A DNA stretch of 64,000 nt from Prosopocoilus inquinatus. Its lineage: Eukaryota > Arthropoda > Insecta > Coleoptera > Lucanidae. Below are positions 45,950 to 59,536 of the stretch, piece by piece. The stretch's first letter is position 1. Each line of letters opens with the position of its first letter. The notes beneath the pieces were generated by a model. The model was not told the origin of the DNA and searched no databases. It saw only the letters and a program-made list of their open reading frames with translations. The DNA is taken from assembly GCA_036172665.1 (NCBI GenBank), contig CM069876.1, positions 42,563,001 through 42,627,000 of the forward strand, given 5' to 3'. The translations under genes and the position numbers were made by a program.

Positions 45950-46144
45950 CACGGAAAAGAATTCGGGCCACTTGTTCCTCAAACGGTACGAAAATTTAGT
46001 ACTCGGACTGTATCAGCCTCGCTTATAACATGCGAACGCTCGCATTGCACTCCTTCCCCTTCCACTCAATAACAATTCGATGCATCGCATAGTACATTCG
46101 ACGTAAAATGCGTCCAAAACTAAGTGGCCTGAATTCTTTTCCCT
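45950..46144. mobile_element. Palindromic element (195 bp) flanked by GCTGATTAC
   Basis: The left CACGGAAAAGAATTCGGGCC and right GGCCTGAATTCTTTTCCCT are inverted. GCTGATTAC occurs on both sides (45941-45949 and 46145-46153), a possible 9-bp target duplication. A half copy at about 15522-15600 matches the reversed right arm, including ATCAGCAGGG, which casts some doubt on the exact right boundary. Confidence 0.75.
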
Positions 46145-47489
46145 GCTGATTACTTTGAGTGTATCAAAAAAATCACAAATTTATTGCAACACCTAAATGT
46201 TTAGCATACAGTTTTTGTTTTGAAACTGATTTTGAGAAGTACAGTTCGGAGATTTGTGATTTTTGTGTTTGAGAAGACACTGTTTGATTTCCAATCGATA
46301 CAAGAAAAACTTTCACTGCAGCAAGTTAAAAGGGTACCTTCGGATTTTTTTTAAGTATTATTAGCAGCAGATTCCACAGACTTAATAGGACAGCAAACTA
46401 AGTGAAACTTCGAGGCAAAAACTTCGGTTACGCATCGCTTCGCGTCGCCGCCCGATCGGTTTTTCACTTGCGAAAAAATTGCCAAAAATTCCTAACCCAC
46501 TTACAAACGAGGTATTAAACAGATTGATACCGTTAACCGTTTCCTTTGCTCTTTGGATTTATGGCAGGCGATGCGCGACGATTCGCCATCCTGTTAACCA
46601 TTTAATTAATACATGGCTAGGAACAATAGCCAGGAGTAGAACAGTTTCGTTACGAGTGATTGGCTTTGGGTTTTTTCCCCAATCACCTAAATACCTTTTC
46701 TTCATTTTCCTCCTCATTTCGTGATTATACAGCGATGAACCTGCATATAAGGAAACAGTAAAAGCACTGGCGTTTATCATCACTGATTGTGAGAGACCGT
46801 GAAGCAAATAAAATTGTATGTACACTTAATGACCTAGCGAAACCGACTTTAATAAAGGAACTAACGACCGAGATGTCAATGTCTTCTGGCGATACAATAC
46901 AGCGATCATTTGCTCATTTGCAACAAGCAGATTCTCCCATCGTTTATCCCACGAGTGTGTTGGCTTCTGCTACCAGGTGAATCGCTTCTGTGAATCCGTC
47001 AAATAAAGGTTTTTCACACTCGAATGCTGGCGAAGCACTTACTCAGCCGTTTCTTTTGATTAAGTATTCGATTTCCCTTTTCGTAACAGTTGCGCCACGG
47101 ATTGGTTACGGAGATTAATTGCACGATTGTTGTTGGGGCTTCTCATTCCGCCAAAAGTTAATTTATCAGACAATGTTGTTGTTTAGGTTTTGTTTTGTTG
47201 AATCGAAGAAAAGAACGTGAGATTTTTGTAAAGCAAGTTGAGGTAAGATCTTATTTTTAATTGAAGATGGAACGAAGAAATAACAAGGAATGTGGACGGG
47301 TAAGAAGAAAATGGGGTACTTGTTCATTGGGTGAAGTGATATTTGGATGAGAAAGACAGAATTCTTCCCTTGTACCTAATCCGAATGCTTCTCTTGATCT
47401 GTCTTCGTTTTTGCCATACTTTCCTCCTAGGAAATCCAATTCCAATCGTTACAACCAAAATCACTCGATCATCTGCATCCCACACTTTT

Positions 47490-48900
47490 ACTCAATATTA
47501 ATTCCAAAACGTATAGGGGTTTTCTCAATCTCTTCCTCAACTTTGAAATTCCTACAAAATAAGTTGAAGCATTTTCTTTGGGGTTGTACCCCCAAGATTT
47601 TTGGCAATTTTGACAAATTCAGACAGAAAATATCGCATCACCTTACGGGCAACAAGACGAAATCTTCAACGTTTTGGCTATGTTGGAAAAATTGGGAAAT
47701 ATCTTTGAGAGTCAAACCAATTTCTTTTTGGAGTTGTCTCCCTTTTACTTCTTATCCCAATTCTGTGATATCCTAAAGATTTGACCCTCAATGTGGAAGC
47801 CTCCTTTCGGCTATACTGAAAAAAACTTAAAGATTATCTATGAGATTTGAACCATTTCCAAACCAAATTAAGGTTCTGATAACCCTTAATGTGAACGCTT
47901 CTGGCCTTGAATCAAATTTAAATTCCCAGAAGAATCCACAAGTAAGTTCTAATTGAATATTTCGTATTGCTTCGATTGGGCCTGCCAACAGGAGAGTGCA
48001 TTTCCAATTTTTGACAAAAGCAAATCAAAGCAGTGAAGGTCCCATATTCCCTTACGAGCAAAAAAGGCGAAGGCGTCAGCGTTTTGGGAAAAAAATAATT
48101 AATCCTTTTGGCTATGTTAGAAAAGCTTGGCAGTCAAACCAATTTCTTTTTAGAATTGTCTCCCGTTTACTTCCTATCCACATTTTGTGATGCACTAAAG
48201 ACTCTGATGGCCCTCAATGTGAATCTCTCTGGCCAGGAATCAAATTTAAATTGCCAGAAGAATCCAAGTAACTTCAAATTGAATATTTCGTATTGCTTCG
48301 ACTGAGCCTGCCAACGGCAGAGTGCATCTCCAACTTTTGGCAAAAGCAAATCAAAGCAGCCAATATCCCATATTACCTTAGGAGCAAAAAGGCGAAGGTT
48401 TCAGCGTTTTGGGAAAAAAGTAATTAATCCTTTTGGCTATGTTAGAAAAAGCTTGGCAGTCAAACCAATTTCTTTTTAGATTTGTCTCCCGTTTACTTCC
48501 TATCCCAGTTTTGTGATGCACTAAAGACTCTGATGGCCCTCAATGTGAATGCCTCTGGCCATGAATCAAATTTAAATTGTTTCGCCTGGACAGGGCAACA
48601 AAGCCATCAGCGAGATAAAGAAAAATAACAACGATAATAATAATAACAACTTTTGACAAAAGCAACAAATCAAAGCAACGATCTCCCATATTACCTTACG
48701 AGCAAAAAGATGAAGGCTTCAACGTTTTGGGAAAAAAAATTAATCCTTTTGGCTATGTTGGGAAAAGCTGGGAGAATCAAACCAATTTCTTTTCTGGAAA
48801 TGTATCTCTCCCTTTTACTTCATATCCCAATTCTGTGTTACATTAAAGATTTTGATGACCTTCTTCAATGTTAATTCCTTTGGTTTTGAATCTTAACTTA
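47490..48900. repeat. Tandem array, unit about 325 bp (first copy longer), 4 copies
   Basis: CTTTTGGCTATGTTAGAAAA and GTCAAACCAATTTCTTTTTAG recur near 47700, 48106, 48430 and 48748. Spacer blocks such as TTGAATATTTCGTATTGCTT and AAAGACTCTGATGGCCCTCA also repeat. Confidence 0.88.
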
Positions 48901-50059
48901 AACTTAAATTCCTAGAAGAACCCAGGCGAATATCTCGAAGTGCTTCGCCTACGCCTGGCAACAAAGCCATCGGCGATCAATGTCGAAGATAAAGAAAAAT
49001 AACAGCAGATTGCGTCATACGTGCACGGTATGCAATTTGTATCTTTTGCATTGAATGGCAGTTAACATATCCGCTCGAAAACAAGCGTTTGTCTAAAAAT
49101 ACATTATCCTCCGGGCGGCGTTTCCTGCTCATTTGCATGTAGCCGATACGACCACCGCTCAAGAGAATCACAATGGATGACACACACGCGCTTTTCGACG
49201 TTTCGATTTTGCTGGAAATTGATTATTTTGTGGGGGCGTTTGTGTGCAAATTTTCGGCCGGAAACTTCCTAATTGAGGAAACCCCCCTCGGAGTTCTGCT
49301 TTCACGCCTCGATTGCAGCATTCGTCATCCTAAAGGTATCTCAAGAAAATTTCACCCAATCAATCATTCAAGGTTATAATGAAAACGTCAAAATAAATAA
49401 TACGTAAACTGCCCTGTTAAGGATAGAAGTCGTATCTGACAAAATCATTGCTTCGAAATGTTCCTCATTTAAGTAATAAATTTTTTGCTACCAAATTTGA
49501 ATAAGGTGCTAAAAGCAGAATTTGAGCCAAGTATGTAGACTTTGTGATGCCGAAAATGTGCGAAATGTAGATACGACTTATATGCTTAACAGGGCAGTAC
49601 AGTAGGAGCATTCAACTAAAATCCACATGGACTTGAGGATTTTATCAGTTGTGATATAACGTGAATATAACCGCCTTTAGTCTAGCTAGAGGGTGTCGAC
49701 TCAATTGAAGGTTAATGTACTGAATCGATTACGTCGCCTACCATTACTTCATCGCAGTGTGATAGGCAACGGGTGCAACTACATTTTGTTTCAAGGCGCA
49801 GACTGAACCCTTCTGGAATTTACTTACAATTAAAAACAAACAAAAAAACATTGATTTGTAAGAGTGCAACTCTTATAGTGATAGAAACTGTTCGATATTT
49901 TCATTAAAGAACAAAATAAAAAATAAAACAAACAAAAAATTTTTTAAATATAAAACAAAATAACAAAAAGAGTTGTTCACAAAATAGATCAAAGTAGATC
50001 AACTTTTTAAAGTGTTGCGACTGCATAATTAAAATATTTTTCGTTGTTTCTAAAACAAA

Positions 50060-50700
50060 CAAAAATGGGAGGTTTAAACCACTCTGAAGACACAAAAGAA
50101 ACCACGTTCGACGACCCTTGTAGGTTAATCGACTCCCAAACCAACTCTTACAGATCCATCGACCATAATTTTCATCGACCGTTTGGGGGTCAATACCGAC
50201 CCCGTTGGAAACTTTAACAGCGCTTATAAGTATCTTAGATTTAAACCAAACCCAACCCAACTAACCCTTACAGATCCAACGGACCCTTTTAAATTTTCAA
50301 CGACTCCTTGGGGGTCAATACCGACCCCTTGGAAACCTGAACAGCGCTTCTAATTATTTTAGATTTAAACCAAACCCAACCCAGCTAACCTTTACAGATC
50401 CAACGGACCCTTTTAAGTTTTCAACGACCCCTTGGGGGTCAATACCGTCTCCTTGGGAACCTGAACAGCGTTTGTAATTATCTTATATTTAAACTAATTA
50501 TTGTAAATAGGGAATTAGGTGACGTCTACGGATTGGAATGGCTTGGGTCCATCATTCATCATGGACGTCTTGGGGGGTCAATATCGGCCCCGTTGGAAAC
50601 CCTGACACCGTTTCTAATCATCTTAGATTTAAACTAATTATTGTAAATTCAAATTGGGAGTTATCTAACGTCAACGAGTTGGATTGTGTTGGATCCAAAT
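50060..50700. repeat. Tandem array, about 127-bp unit, 4-5 copies
   Basis: Repeated blocks are CCTTGGGGGTCAATACCGAC, CCAAACCCAACCCA and TTACAGATCCAACGGACCC. The last unit (50520-50690) is more diverged. Confidence 0.88.
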
Positions 50701-51566
50701 AAAACAAAGAGTTTACTGGGAGGACAGCTTAACGAGCAGGCGATGTTCACATTCATTATAAATCACCCTGTACATTAACAACCTTTTTTTTTTAAACGTT
50801 CTGAACTAACGTCATGCTCTATAGTTACACTCTTATGGTGACTCTGGATCAAACGAATGGTGATTTCATAACAATTTATCGGCGCAGAATCTATAATTGT
50901 TAAAAGTTTGATATCATCAAAATCAAAATCACTTTTACTTGGACTACTAATTTGAATTGAAAGGGCGCAGCACATCGTCTTTGAATTTTCCTCCTTGGCG
51001 ATAGGTACAAGGAATTATTCTTTCTTCTGCAATGTTTCAGAAGTTTTGGGCCAAATTGCCAAATTCATCGATAAAAAACAAATGACTAGCCAAAACATTC
51101 GACCACTACTCAAGCTTTTTTATGATACCATAAATTTTGGTGGGCGCTTACAACTTCTTCGTAGGCGTTGACCCCATGCAATATCTTTAAGTCGTTTGCA
51201 GGTGGTAGATAAGCCAGCACCAAAATTACGTGGATTGTTGAACGGGTAAACAAATGAACGCCTGTTTTCAGTGCAAAGCTCCCGTTCCACCAAAAGCGCG
51301 CGTGAGTCACAGGTGAAGAGCCGCTGCTGTTTAATGCCCCTTGTCGTCGTCGTCGTTCTTGGCGTTTTCTGACGTGCTTTTGTTGTCTGCGTTTGGTCAA
51401 TGCACGCTCGGAAGAAAGTGATAAATAAATAAACACCTCAGTCGTGGTGTTGTTAAATAAATTAAATACCTACTTTGCCAGCATGGATTTTATTTCACTT
51501 TTATTTTATGGACTAGTCGGATTAAAAGCTGAAGAAAGCGTTGGCGTTTTTTTTATTATACTTGAG

Positions 51567-52446
51567 ATATTTAGGTGCGTTTAGATTTGAGCACGAACGA
51601 GCTGAGCATACGCGCACGGCATTCGTTCGCGCTCACCAGCATTTATTTTCTGGCGCATGGGCTGATCCAGTTGTTCGCGCACACAACGGACGACAAAATA
51701 GCAGCGGCTGTATAATTGTGATTCATATTTTAATAAAAAAAATAAATTCGAACGAGACATCGACTTTCGTGGCAAACGCCTAATTTTTATGAGACAAAAT
51801 AAATTACTACTTATTATTTAGTGTCAGAGAGTTGTCATAAGTAATTCAAAAATTTTACTACAATGACTAAAATCGCCCCAATAAACATTTTATCTTTTTT
51901 CGTGCTTCCGCACTGTCTAAATTTTCAGTATTTAATTTGTTCACAAGCTCCTGGTAGGTCATTTTTTAAAAATAATATTTTGCGTGCTTCACATTCCATA
52001 AAATAGGCAGTTTTTCATAATCTTGCAAAGCAACGAAGCTGTTTCATTGGTCCATTCCATGGCTAACTGAAAATTCAGAAACCTTTTCTGCGAGGACTGT
52101 GTCGCGTGGCTTTCAATATGCGACTTTTTTCTCGTTCAAACTACGCATTCATGCGTGAAGCAATTAATTCCTTTGAGCACGTACCCGAGACCGACATCAA
52201 GCGGCTCGCTCTGCCAGCCATTCGCGCATGATGTGCGTGCGCGCATAGCCGTTTACACTTGAGCATTCGCTGTGGATCAGTGCGTGCGTGCTCGTCTAAA
52301 TGCACCAAAGGCAATCATATTTACGGCTATTCGAGCTCGCGGCTGTTCGCGCACAGGAAAACACAACGTGAGCGTGCGCGCATAGCCGTTTACACTTGAG
52401 CGTTCGCGGAGGATCAGTGCGTGCGTGCTCAAGTCTAAACGCGCCT
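51567..52446. mobile_element. Foldback-like element (about 880 bp) with GCGTTTAGAYTTGAGCACG ends
   Basis: The left TAGGTGCGTTTAGATTTGAG (51567 on) is inverted at the right as CTCAAGTCTAAACGCGCCTT (ending 52446). The right arm holds two direct copies of about 110-150 bp sharing GCGCGCATAGCCGTTTACAC and GGATCAGTGCGTGCGTGCTC. GC- and CpG-rich arms surround an AT-rich middle. No ORF and no clear target duplication. Confidence 0.8.
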
Positions 52447-52557
52447 TTTGAAGCACCTCGTAATTTTTATTAAGTTTTTGAGATTTTGCCATTATTTTTA
52501 TTTCTGCAAACATTGTGATGTCCTAAATACATACTATTATTATGTGTACTATTATTT

Positions 52558-52681
52558 ATGTGTCAAGGGTATATCTTCCGAGGGCAACAATAAGTTTACT
52601 AGGACTTGGACCTCCGGCTCGAGGCTTTGTAAGTCGCCCGAGGGCTATGAAAACAAGTAATGAATGCCCTTGATACACAAA
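52558..52681. mobile_element. Small palindromic MITE (about 124 bp)
   Basis: The ends ATGTGTCAAGGGTAT and ATGCCCTTGATACACAA are inverted repeats around a GC-rich middle containing GGACCTCCGGCTCGAGGC. Confidence 0.65.
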
Positions 52682-52737
52682 CTTTTATGTCTTAATAGTG
52701 TTTCTCAATAATTCAATGCTATAATACTGTTACGACT

Positions 52738-52955
52738 CCGCTTCTAAATAAGAACTAACTCGCGGTGCCCTTTTATGGTTAATACACCTGTTTCTGTACG
52801 CCTATGGAAACGTCTAGAGCATTCGCGGTCCCACTGGATTGCTCTCCAGCTTTCCCGAGCGTACCTGAGATATCGCGAGCGTCCCATACAACCAACACTC
52901 CAGCTTTTCTGGTCGCACAAAGAAAAAATACCTGCTCCGAGCCCACTACACACTA
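52738..52955. repeat. Dispersed repeat, copy 2
   Basis: Partner of 5933-6160. The start (CTTCTAAATAAGAACTAACT) and the end (AAAAAATACCTGCTCCGA) correspond to the ends of copy 1. I see no terminal inverted repeat or ORF, so a SINE or internal TE fragment is possible. Confidence 0.8.
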
Positions 52956-54879
52956 GTAAGACTTAAAATTCATTAGAATTTAAAATATACCATGAAGGGA
53001 AAAGCAGAATACCATTTTTCCTGTTGCAAACAATCGTTAAATTACTGGCAATTTTTGCCTGAATTCTTCATCAAGTATGTATATGGAATAAGTTTCTTTC
53101 TATGCACTTATAAGCGCACGAGAGAAAACAGGAAATGGTTATCGGTGTCGCTAACTAATAACGTAAAATATAGAACGCGTGACAGACTTAATTAAAGAAA
53201 GAAATAAAAAACGTATTCTGTATTTCCTTTTTTTTTTTTTAATTAATTCTGTGCGTCCACGATGAATTTCGTTATGCCCGGCCGTTTATAAACGGCGGCG
53301 GCGCGTTTTCACTTTTGTCAATTCAACGCGATTAAAATTCATGACGCAATCAAATTTTAATGGCGTTTCTGTATTAGGTTTTGTTAGTTAAATGCGTTTA
53401 TTTCCTCATCTTGTCCATTAATTTACTACTGCAGATTGGACGGTTTAATAGATTTTTTTTTTGAGTCACCTTTCTCTCGACGTCATTCAGCATCAATAAA
53501 CCCTAGATGGAGCAGTGCAGAAAATAATCGTTTAATTCAAATCGAACTGATAAATGACTTTTACTTCTTTCTAGTAAGTAATATGCACGTGCAATAAATT
53601 AAATAAAAAATAATCCAGTCTCCTCTCTGGCACTTCACCAAAAATTTTGATTAAGACGTCCGTCGTCAGTCAGGTCATAATAATTCTTGTTTCTGCCAAA
53701 AAGAGAAAAGAAAGAAATTAGATTGGCTGCGCTGGATTTCCTGGATGCCGCCAGGAATTTGATGCTTGAAGTCGTTTACTTTGAAAATATAAGCAATGTA
53801 AATAATGTTACGCAAGAGTTTATCACGACGCGGGTTACTCTGTTAACAACATTGTTGTGGCATGATCTTGATAATAGACGGATAACAATGTGGTATGCAT
53901 GCAAATTATGAATTGTTGGAAAGTTGTTTCAAGGGCTCTGAGAAGTGAGTAATGAAGTAAATGTTTATTGCTAATATAAAAAAGAAATCTATCAGCAAAA
54001 ACTGTTTCTCAGAAAAGCACAAAATCACATTTACAAAACTGTAACACCCTCATTTTTCAGCCTTCAGGGGTTCTACAATTTAAACGTCAATTGCTAACTG
54101 ATTTTCAATTAAAAAGTCTTCTGATCTGTTACATCTTATTCAAAATTTGTTGCGAGTCAATATTACGTTAAAAAATAACCGCGCGATGTCGCGACTATAT
54201 TCTTCTTCAACGAAAGTTGAAAAAGACTTTATTTGAAGTCACAAGAAACAGAAGGGACCTACCCCTTTCTACTCAAGAGAATTTTTTTGGAGACCTTTTT
54301 TTACTTAAAATAGATAGTTTTTTACTTAAAATAAATAAAATAAAAGAAACACTGAGCTTAAAAGAATGTCCTTCCTTTCCTAACATAATTAAATCTCGCA
54401 AGAAAAAAATAAAAAGATTCTTGCAGACTGTTGTTGTGGTAGATAATAATCGTCCTTAGGAAGAATGAATATATTTTTATCGACTTCTTCAATTCCACTT
54501 GCCTTTATACATCCACGATTGTCATAAAATAAACTGGCTCGCTTTTTTTTCTTTATTCAGAATATAAATGTGTCATCATGAGTACATTTCAGCCATTTAT
54601 TAACCCTCTAGGTTCTGCATCCTTATTTCCTTGAAGAAAAATACATGGTGTTATTAAGTTACAGTTATTTATTAACTCTCTAAACTTTCCTTCATCTTCG
54701 CGAACCCAATTTACAAAAAGAAAATTATTCCGCTTATTTTTTTGCATGAGTTAAAATACAGGGTGTTACCAAGTTTCAGTCGTTTATGAACATGATTCAT
54801 TTTTCCAATGATGTATGGTATTCCAGCGCAAAATTCAAAAAAAAAATAATCATATGAATAACGGTGGTTATTCCAAAAT

Positions 54880-56030
54880 AAAACGGAAAGAGCATCTAAT
54901 ATCGGAATGAATAGTGATACGAAAATACAAAGTGGATAATTTTTATGTAAATATAAACTGCTTTGATTACTTTAAATTAAAAAAAAAAATTGACGAAATG
55001 AAAATGATGTAAAACTAACTTTAATAAAAACTCAAATAAATATAAAAACTGTCGAATTTTTTACACAGCCAAATATTTAATCTGTAAAATACTAAAGAAA
55101 AAATACAATTAGTTAAAAATTTAAAATTAGAAAACGGAATATAAAGAATCTTAAAAGAGGCGATCCATCGACGGGATTTAAATGTAAAATAAAATAAACC
55201 CAAATCGGGTGAAAGTAGAAAAAACAGGAGACGATCAATAGATAATAAAAAAATCATGTTAATTAAACTTTTTTCACATTTTTATATTCTTATCTTATCT
55301 TGAAAAATGAAACCAAAAAAAGAAGAGATCATCAATTGGTAGTTATAGAAAATCTAATGAAAAGAAGAATTAAAAAAAAATCTAATTAAAGGAAGAAACA
55401 AAAATAAATATTGTCTGAAACTAACAATCCGTCAGATCGATGTAAAAACAAAATCGTGTCAAATAAAATCAAACAATAGAAGAAAAAAAACAAAAGAGGC
55501 AAATTAATGCAGCTTAAGGTGCACCATCGTGCGGCCAGACGTTTGACCTTTAACTGTGCGAGAAATAGCAAATAACAGCCTTGCTACTGTCTCATAAGGT
55601 ATCACGCAAAAAGCGGTCAATGCTGACACATTTATTTATTAAATTATTAATTTATTTAGATGAATCGATAGTTGAAAAAATTGGAACAAATCGAATAAAA
55701 GAAAAAAAAACAATGGGATGTGGATCACATTAAAAATTCAATTAAATAAAACCATAAAGGCAACAAAGAAAAAAAAACAAAAGACGATCGGTGAAGAACA
55801 TAAGATGAAAACAAAATTTCTATCGAACTGACATAAGTAAAATCGAATCACGAGTATTGACGAATTTTTAACCGATAGTTTCAACAAAAGTAAAAAAAAA
55901 ACAAGTGAATCAAACTCATAATTTAAGAATAAAATAAAATTAAACCGAATTTAAAAAAGGCAGAAGACGATCAGTATCCGATTTAAAAAAAAAACGAAAT
56001 AAAGTCAAATAAAATGACTTATTGCAATTT
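54880..56030. other. Purine-rich, A-rich low-complexity region
   Basis: The plus strand is dominated by AAAATAAA, AACAAAAGA and GACGATC(G/A)G words that resemble the array at 19.8-21.1 kb, and inversely the one at 43-44.3 kb. Unit borders are not clear. No gene. Confidence 0.6.
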
Positions 56031-56179
56031 AACAAAATTAACAAAATTTAAATTTAACGCTATTGGCATGCTGTTTCGATTGATGCAAATTTTTCAAATG
56101 TTTTTTTTAGGGGTCGATGCCGTAAAAAAGGTTGGGAAGCCCTGATCAAAACTATTGAATTATCAAAACAATCTTGGCG

Positions 56180-57330
56180 ATTTTCACATTAAAGGTGTTA
56201 AGTGATTTTTATTCTGTAACGTCTTCGTCTCGATTGGCTACAGTTGAGACCAAACTGTAATTCCCCTCAGGTTATGTAACCTTAGAATACTCCCGACGTA
56301 ATTTCTACATGTCGTCAGGGGCGATTGTCTCATTAAAGATGTTAAGAGATTTTTCTTCTGTAACGTCTTCGCATTGCCTGTACTTAAAACAAATTGTAAT
56401 TCCAGGTTGTGTAGCCTGCAGGCAGCATTCCTTAGAATACTCCCGGCGTAAATTCAGTATGTTGTAAAAGGCGATGTTCACATTAAGAATGTTAAATGAT
56501 TTTTTTTCTGTAACGTCTTCATTGGGCACAGTCGTAATTCCCAGCGGGTTGTGTAGCCTACGGGCAGCATTCCTTGGAATACTCCCGGCGTAAATTCTGC
56601 ATGTCGTAAGAAGCGACTAAAACTCTCGTGGATTTCCTCCTCAAATTTTCGGAAATAATAAAATACAATGAAGCAGGACGGTAACAGAGGTATTGAACTT
56701 TATTTACTTCATTTATTTAATTGCTGTTTTTTTCTAAATTTTAACTAGTATTACATTGAAAAAAACAAAAAAACTCACTTTTTTTTCGATGTAGTCTCTG
56801 ATCTAACACCTTCACTTTCGAAGATGGCGATAATTCTAATGATTAGCCCCATAAGCTCACTCCTCATCTTAGACGTACTTTCCCTCTCTATTTCTTTAAG
56901 AGACCTTGTGCGGACTTGTAACGATTGAAGAAAGGCTCAAAAATATCTTCGAATTCAGGCTGTTTATAACTTCCTTGTAATAGTTAGGAGACATTTAAAT
57001 TTTATCACGAGATGTGACAGTTTTAATTTACCAGATGATAGTCTTGGAAGGGCGCAAGGCATATTCTACCCCGATTAAGAGCTTCTCTTCTGAATACTCT
57101 CGCTGTAGAAATCTGCGTGTCGTAAAAGGAAACTACCTAAAAGTAACATGATTTCACTTTGTCCATTATTACTAGAGGTTAACGCAGGTGTGTTTGTAGT
57201 CTTTGAAGGGCGCAAATCGAATACTCTCGTCGTAGAAATCTGCGTGTCGTAGAAAGAGGCGACTAAAAGCATCACGGTTTCATTTTGCTCATTATTGCTA
57301 GAGGTTAAACGCAGGCGTGTCGCTAACATA
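56180..57330. repeat. Diverged repeats with CGTAAATTCTGCATGTCGTAA
   Basis: Three blocks at 56180-56630 share GAATACTCCCGGCGTAAATTC, GCATGTCGTAAGAAGCGAC, TTTTTCTTCTGTAACGTCTTC and TTGTGTAGCCT. Two related ones at about 57085-57320 share GTAGAAATCTGCGTGTCGTA and TTTCATTTTGCTCATTATT. This GTCGTAA.AGGCGACTAAAA word is often seen at non-LTR element ends in insects, but that assignment is tentative. Confidence 0.7.
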
Positions 57331-57599
57331 AAGCTCTCGAATCCAATAATTTCAAAAGCAGTAAATCACCAACGAGCCCAACAATTTAAATTAGCGGCAA
57401 ACGCGCCGTTAACTTTTAATTACATTCTGCCAGCCATAAACATCCGGTATTCGCAACAATATCCCATGATTTAACACGCGGCAGCAGCACCGTCGCAAAT
57501 ACATCATTAGCTTAATTACGTCAGCGCGGAAAAGCGCACGCATTTTTAATGAAACGAAAAAAAAAGAAAGAATAAAAGAAAAACAACACGTATGCGCGT

Positions 57600-59150
57600 G
57601 ACGCTATGACATTCACGCGTCGACGAGTATTTCTTGTCGACAATGAAAAACAACGACCAACATTAACTCTGCACAATTTAACAGAAATTTCTATTGTTGA
57701 TGATGCGACTGCTGCGGCTAAAGCTCGGGCACTTTCTCAAAGTACACAGTCGTCTTAAATTAACTCTTAAATTTGGTTTTGTTGATTGTTAAGGGAAGAG
57801 CAAGAAATCATAAAGACCTGGCCAATAAATGACTTGAGCTCGCCTCATTTTTGCATTTGCGTAACAACACGAGTGACTTCAACGATCGGTCAGGCGACGA
57901 ACCCTTTCATCAAACAGAAATAGGGGCAGTTAAGTAGATAATTATTTAAATCTGTACGTACAGGAATCTATTGGATTGGAAGTATTAAATGCGTGTTGTG
58001 TGCAAATCATCCTGAAACAGGTTCAGGATGAAATACATACATAACGCCCGGCGGCGGCCGCAAAAATCTTTTCTTTTAACGAAAACATAAATATTGCGAT
58101 TGAGCTTGCCATGATGCACGGACGGCCATTAATTAACGCAATGCGACTTGATTTATGGCGATTGCGGATTATTAAATAATTAAATCATGTGGAAACGCAA
58201 GGTGCATTTTTGAACTGTCCCCTTCTTGCACGTGCAAGCATGAAGGAAATAATTAAGGCTAAGCTCGGCTTCTTTCCATTCCTCTCGAAACACTAAATAG
58301 ATTAATCTAGTAAATTACATCTTTGCGTTTCGAGTCTCTCGGCTCGCCTTCGGCAGGAAGTGCAACCTTACACCGCCGTGTGATTGTAAATCTTGTATTT
58401 GTAACGTGTAAGTTTATTTTCAGCTCGCTTTGAAAAGTAATTTATAGAGATCGTGGTAGAACAAACTGAAAGAATTGAGTTGCACGACGATAGGTTCGGC
58501 TGGGTTTTAATTGGTTTTTATGGCAGAGTGCAATAGTGCGATTATTGTAAATTGAAGGCATTGTTATAAATGATTTTATTACTCTAAGGCCGGCAGGTGT
58601 TATAAAGATACGTAACGATTGTAAATGTATTTAACTAGGCTTTAAAAACCAATTTAAAATATACCTTCAAAACTCGAAGTTACAACAATTTATAAATCCG
58701 GCCTAAAGATATTTTATTTAAGCAGGAAATGCATAAGCAGGATAAAATTTAACACGTCACTGATTTCTGCGCTCTTAACGTGTAAAAAAAAACGTGTAAA
58801 TGCCTGTTAGTTTCCATGACTTTCCAGCGATTATGAATTCTGCAAACCAAATACGCAGTTTATTTATTAATCATTTTATTAATCCCGTAACTACAAAGCA
58901 CGTGGGCGTTAAACCATTAAAATATGAATTAGAACAAGGCTGCAGCCTTTAGATGGTCATCAATTAAAGCATGCGCGCTCATTGTCCGCGTATAAGTAAT
59001 TTTTTTTTCTTCTGCCTTGCCATCGTAATAATACTAATTTAACTCGTCCGCAAGGACAATCGATAATTTCTCTCTCGCTGAAGAATTATGTCCTCAATTA
59101 GACCCCCCTGTATAAGGCAGGACGATTATATCCAACCTATGCATAAACAA
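57600..59150. other. Non-repetitive stretch without genes
   Basis: Normal-looking unique sequence. It contains a short perfect hairpin ATCCTGAA..TTCAGGAT near 58008-58030 and TTTATGGCGATTGCGG near 58150. No ORF of note. It could hold enhancers; nothing decisive is seen. Confidence 0.35.
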
Positions 59151-59156
59151 TTATAA

Positions 59157-59536
59157 TGTTAGAGCTTTGAGTTCGGGGCGCCCAGGTAAGTCGCCGGCCT
59201 TTGTGAGAAGGGTTGCCGGGGGCGCTCACGATTAATACCACCGGTAGTTTCGAGAAAGCTGCGGAGCATTCCCGTGAGTACGCGAAGTCTGTAGACTTTT
59301 CCGCGCGTATCTAAAAGCGAGTGCATTCACTATAAAAATAAACATCGGAACAGTCCTTATTTAATAAAAACGAAGAATACGAGGATCACACAGCAATAAA
59401 CGGCGACACAATAAAAGTGCTATTTAATAAGTGTTATAAAGTATTCTGTTGCGTGGAGGATTGTGTTTTTAATAAAGTTTTTGAGATTAGTCGACAATTT
59501 TTATTATTATTATTTACAAACCCCGAATACGTGACA
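59157..59536 (+). mobile_element. Solo LTR (380 bp) with TG..CA ends and 4-bp target duplication
   Basis: It starts TGTTAGAGCTTTGAGTTCGG and ends CCCCGAATACGTGACA. ATAA directly flanks both sides (59153-59156 and 59537-59540). Inside are a TATA-like CTATAAAAATAAAC near 59330 and AATAAAG near 59471, giving U3-R-U5 order on the plus strand. No primer site or coding region follows, so recombination between two LTRs is the likely origin. The start resembles Bel/Pao LTRs, but the family is not proven. Confidence 0.82.

Noticed and set aside
47490..48900. CRISPR-like regular repeats
   Set aside because: The regular units are 325-bp satellites in a eukaryotic genome with no spacers of constant size and no cas genes. 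The same holds for all other arrays here.
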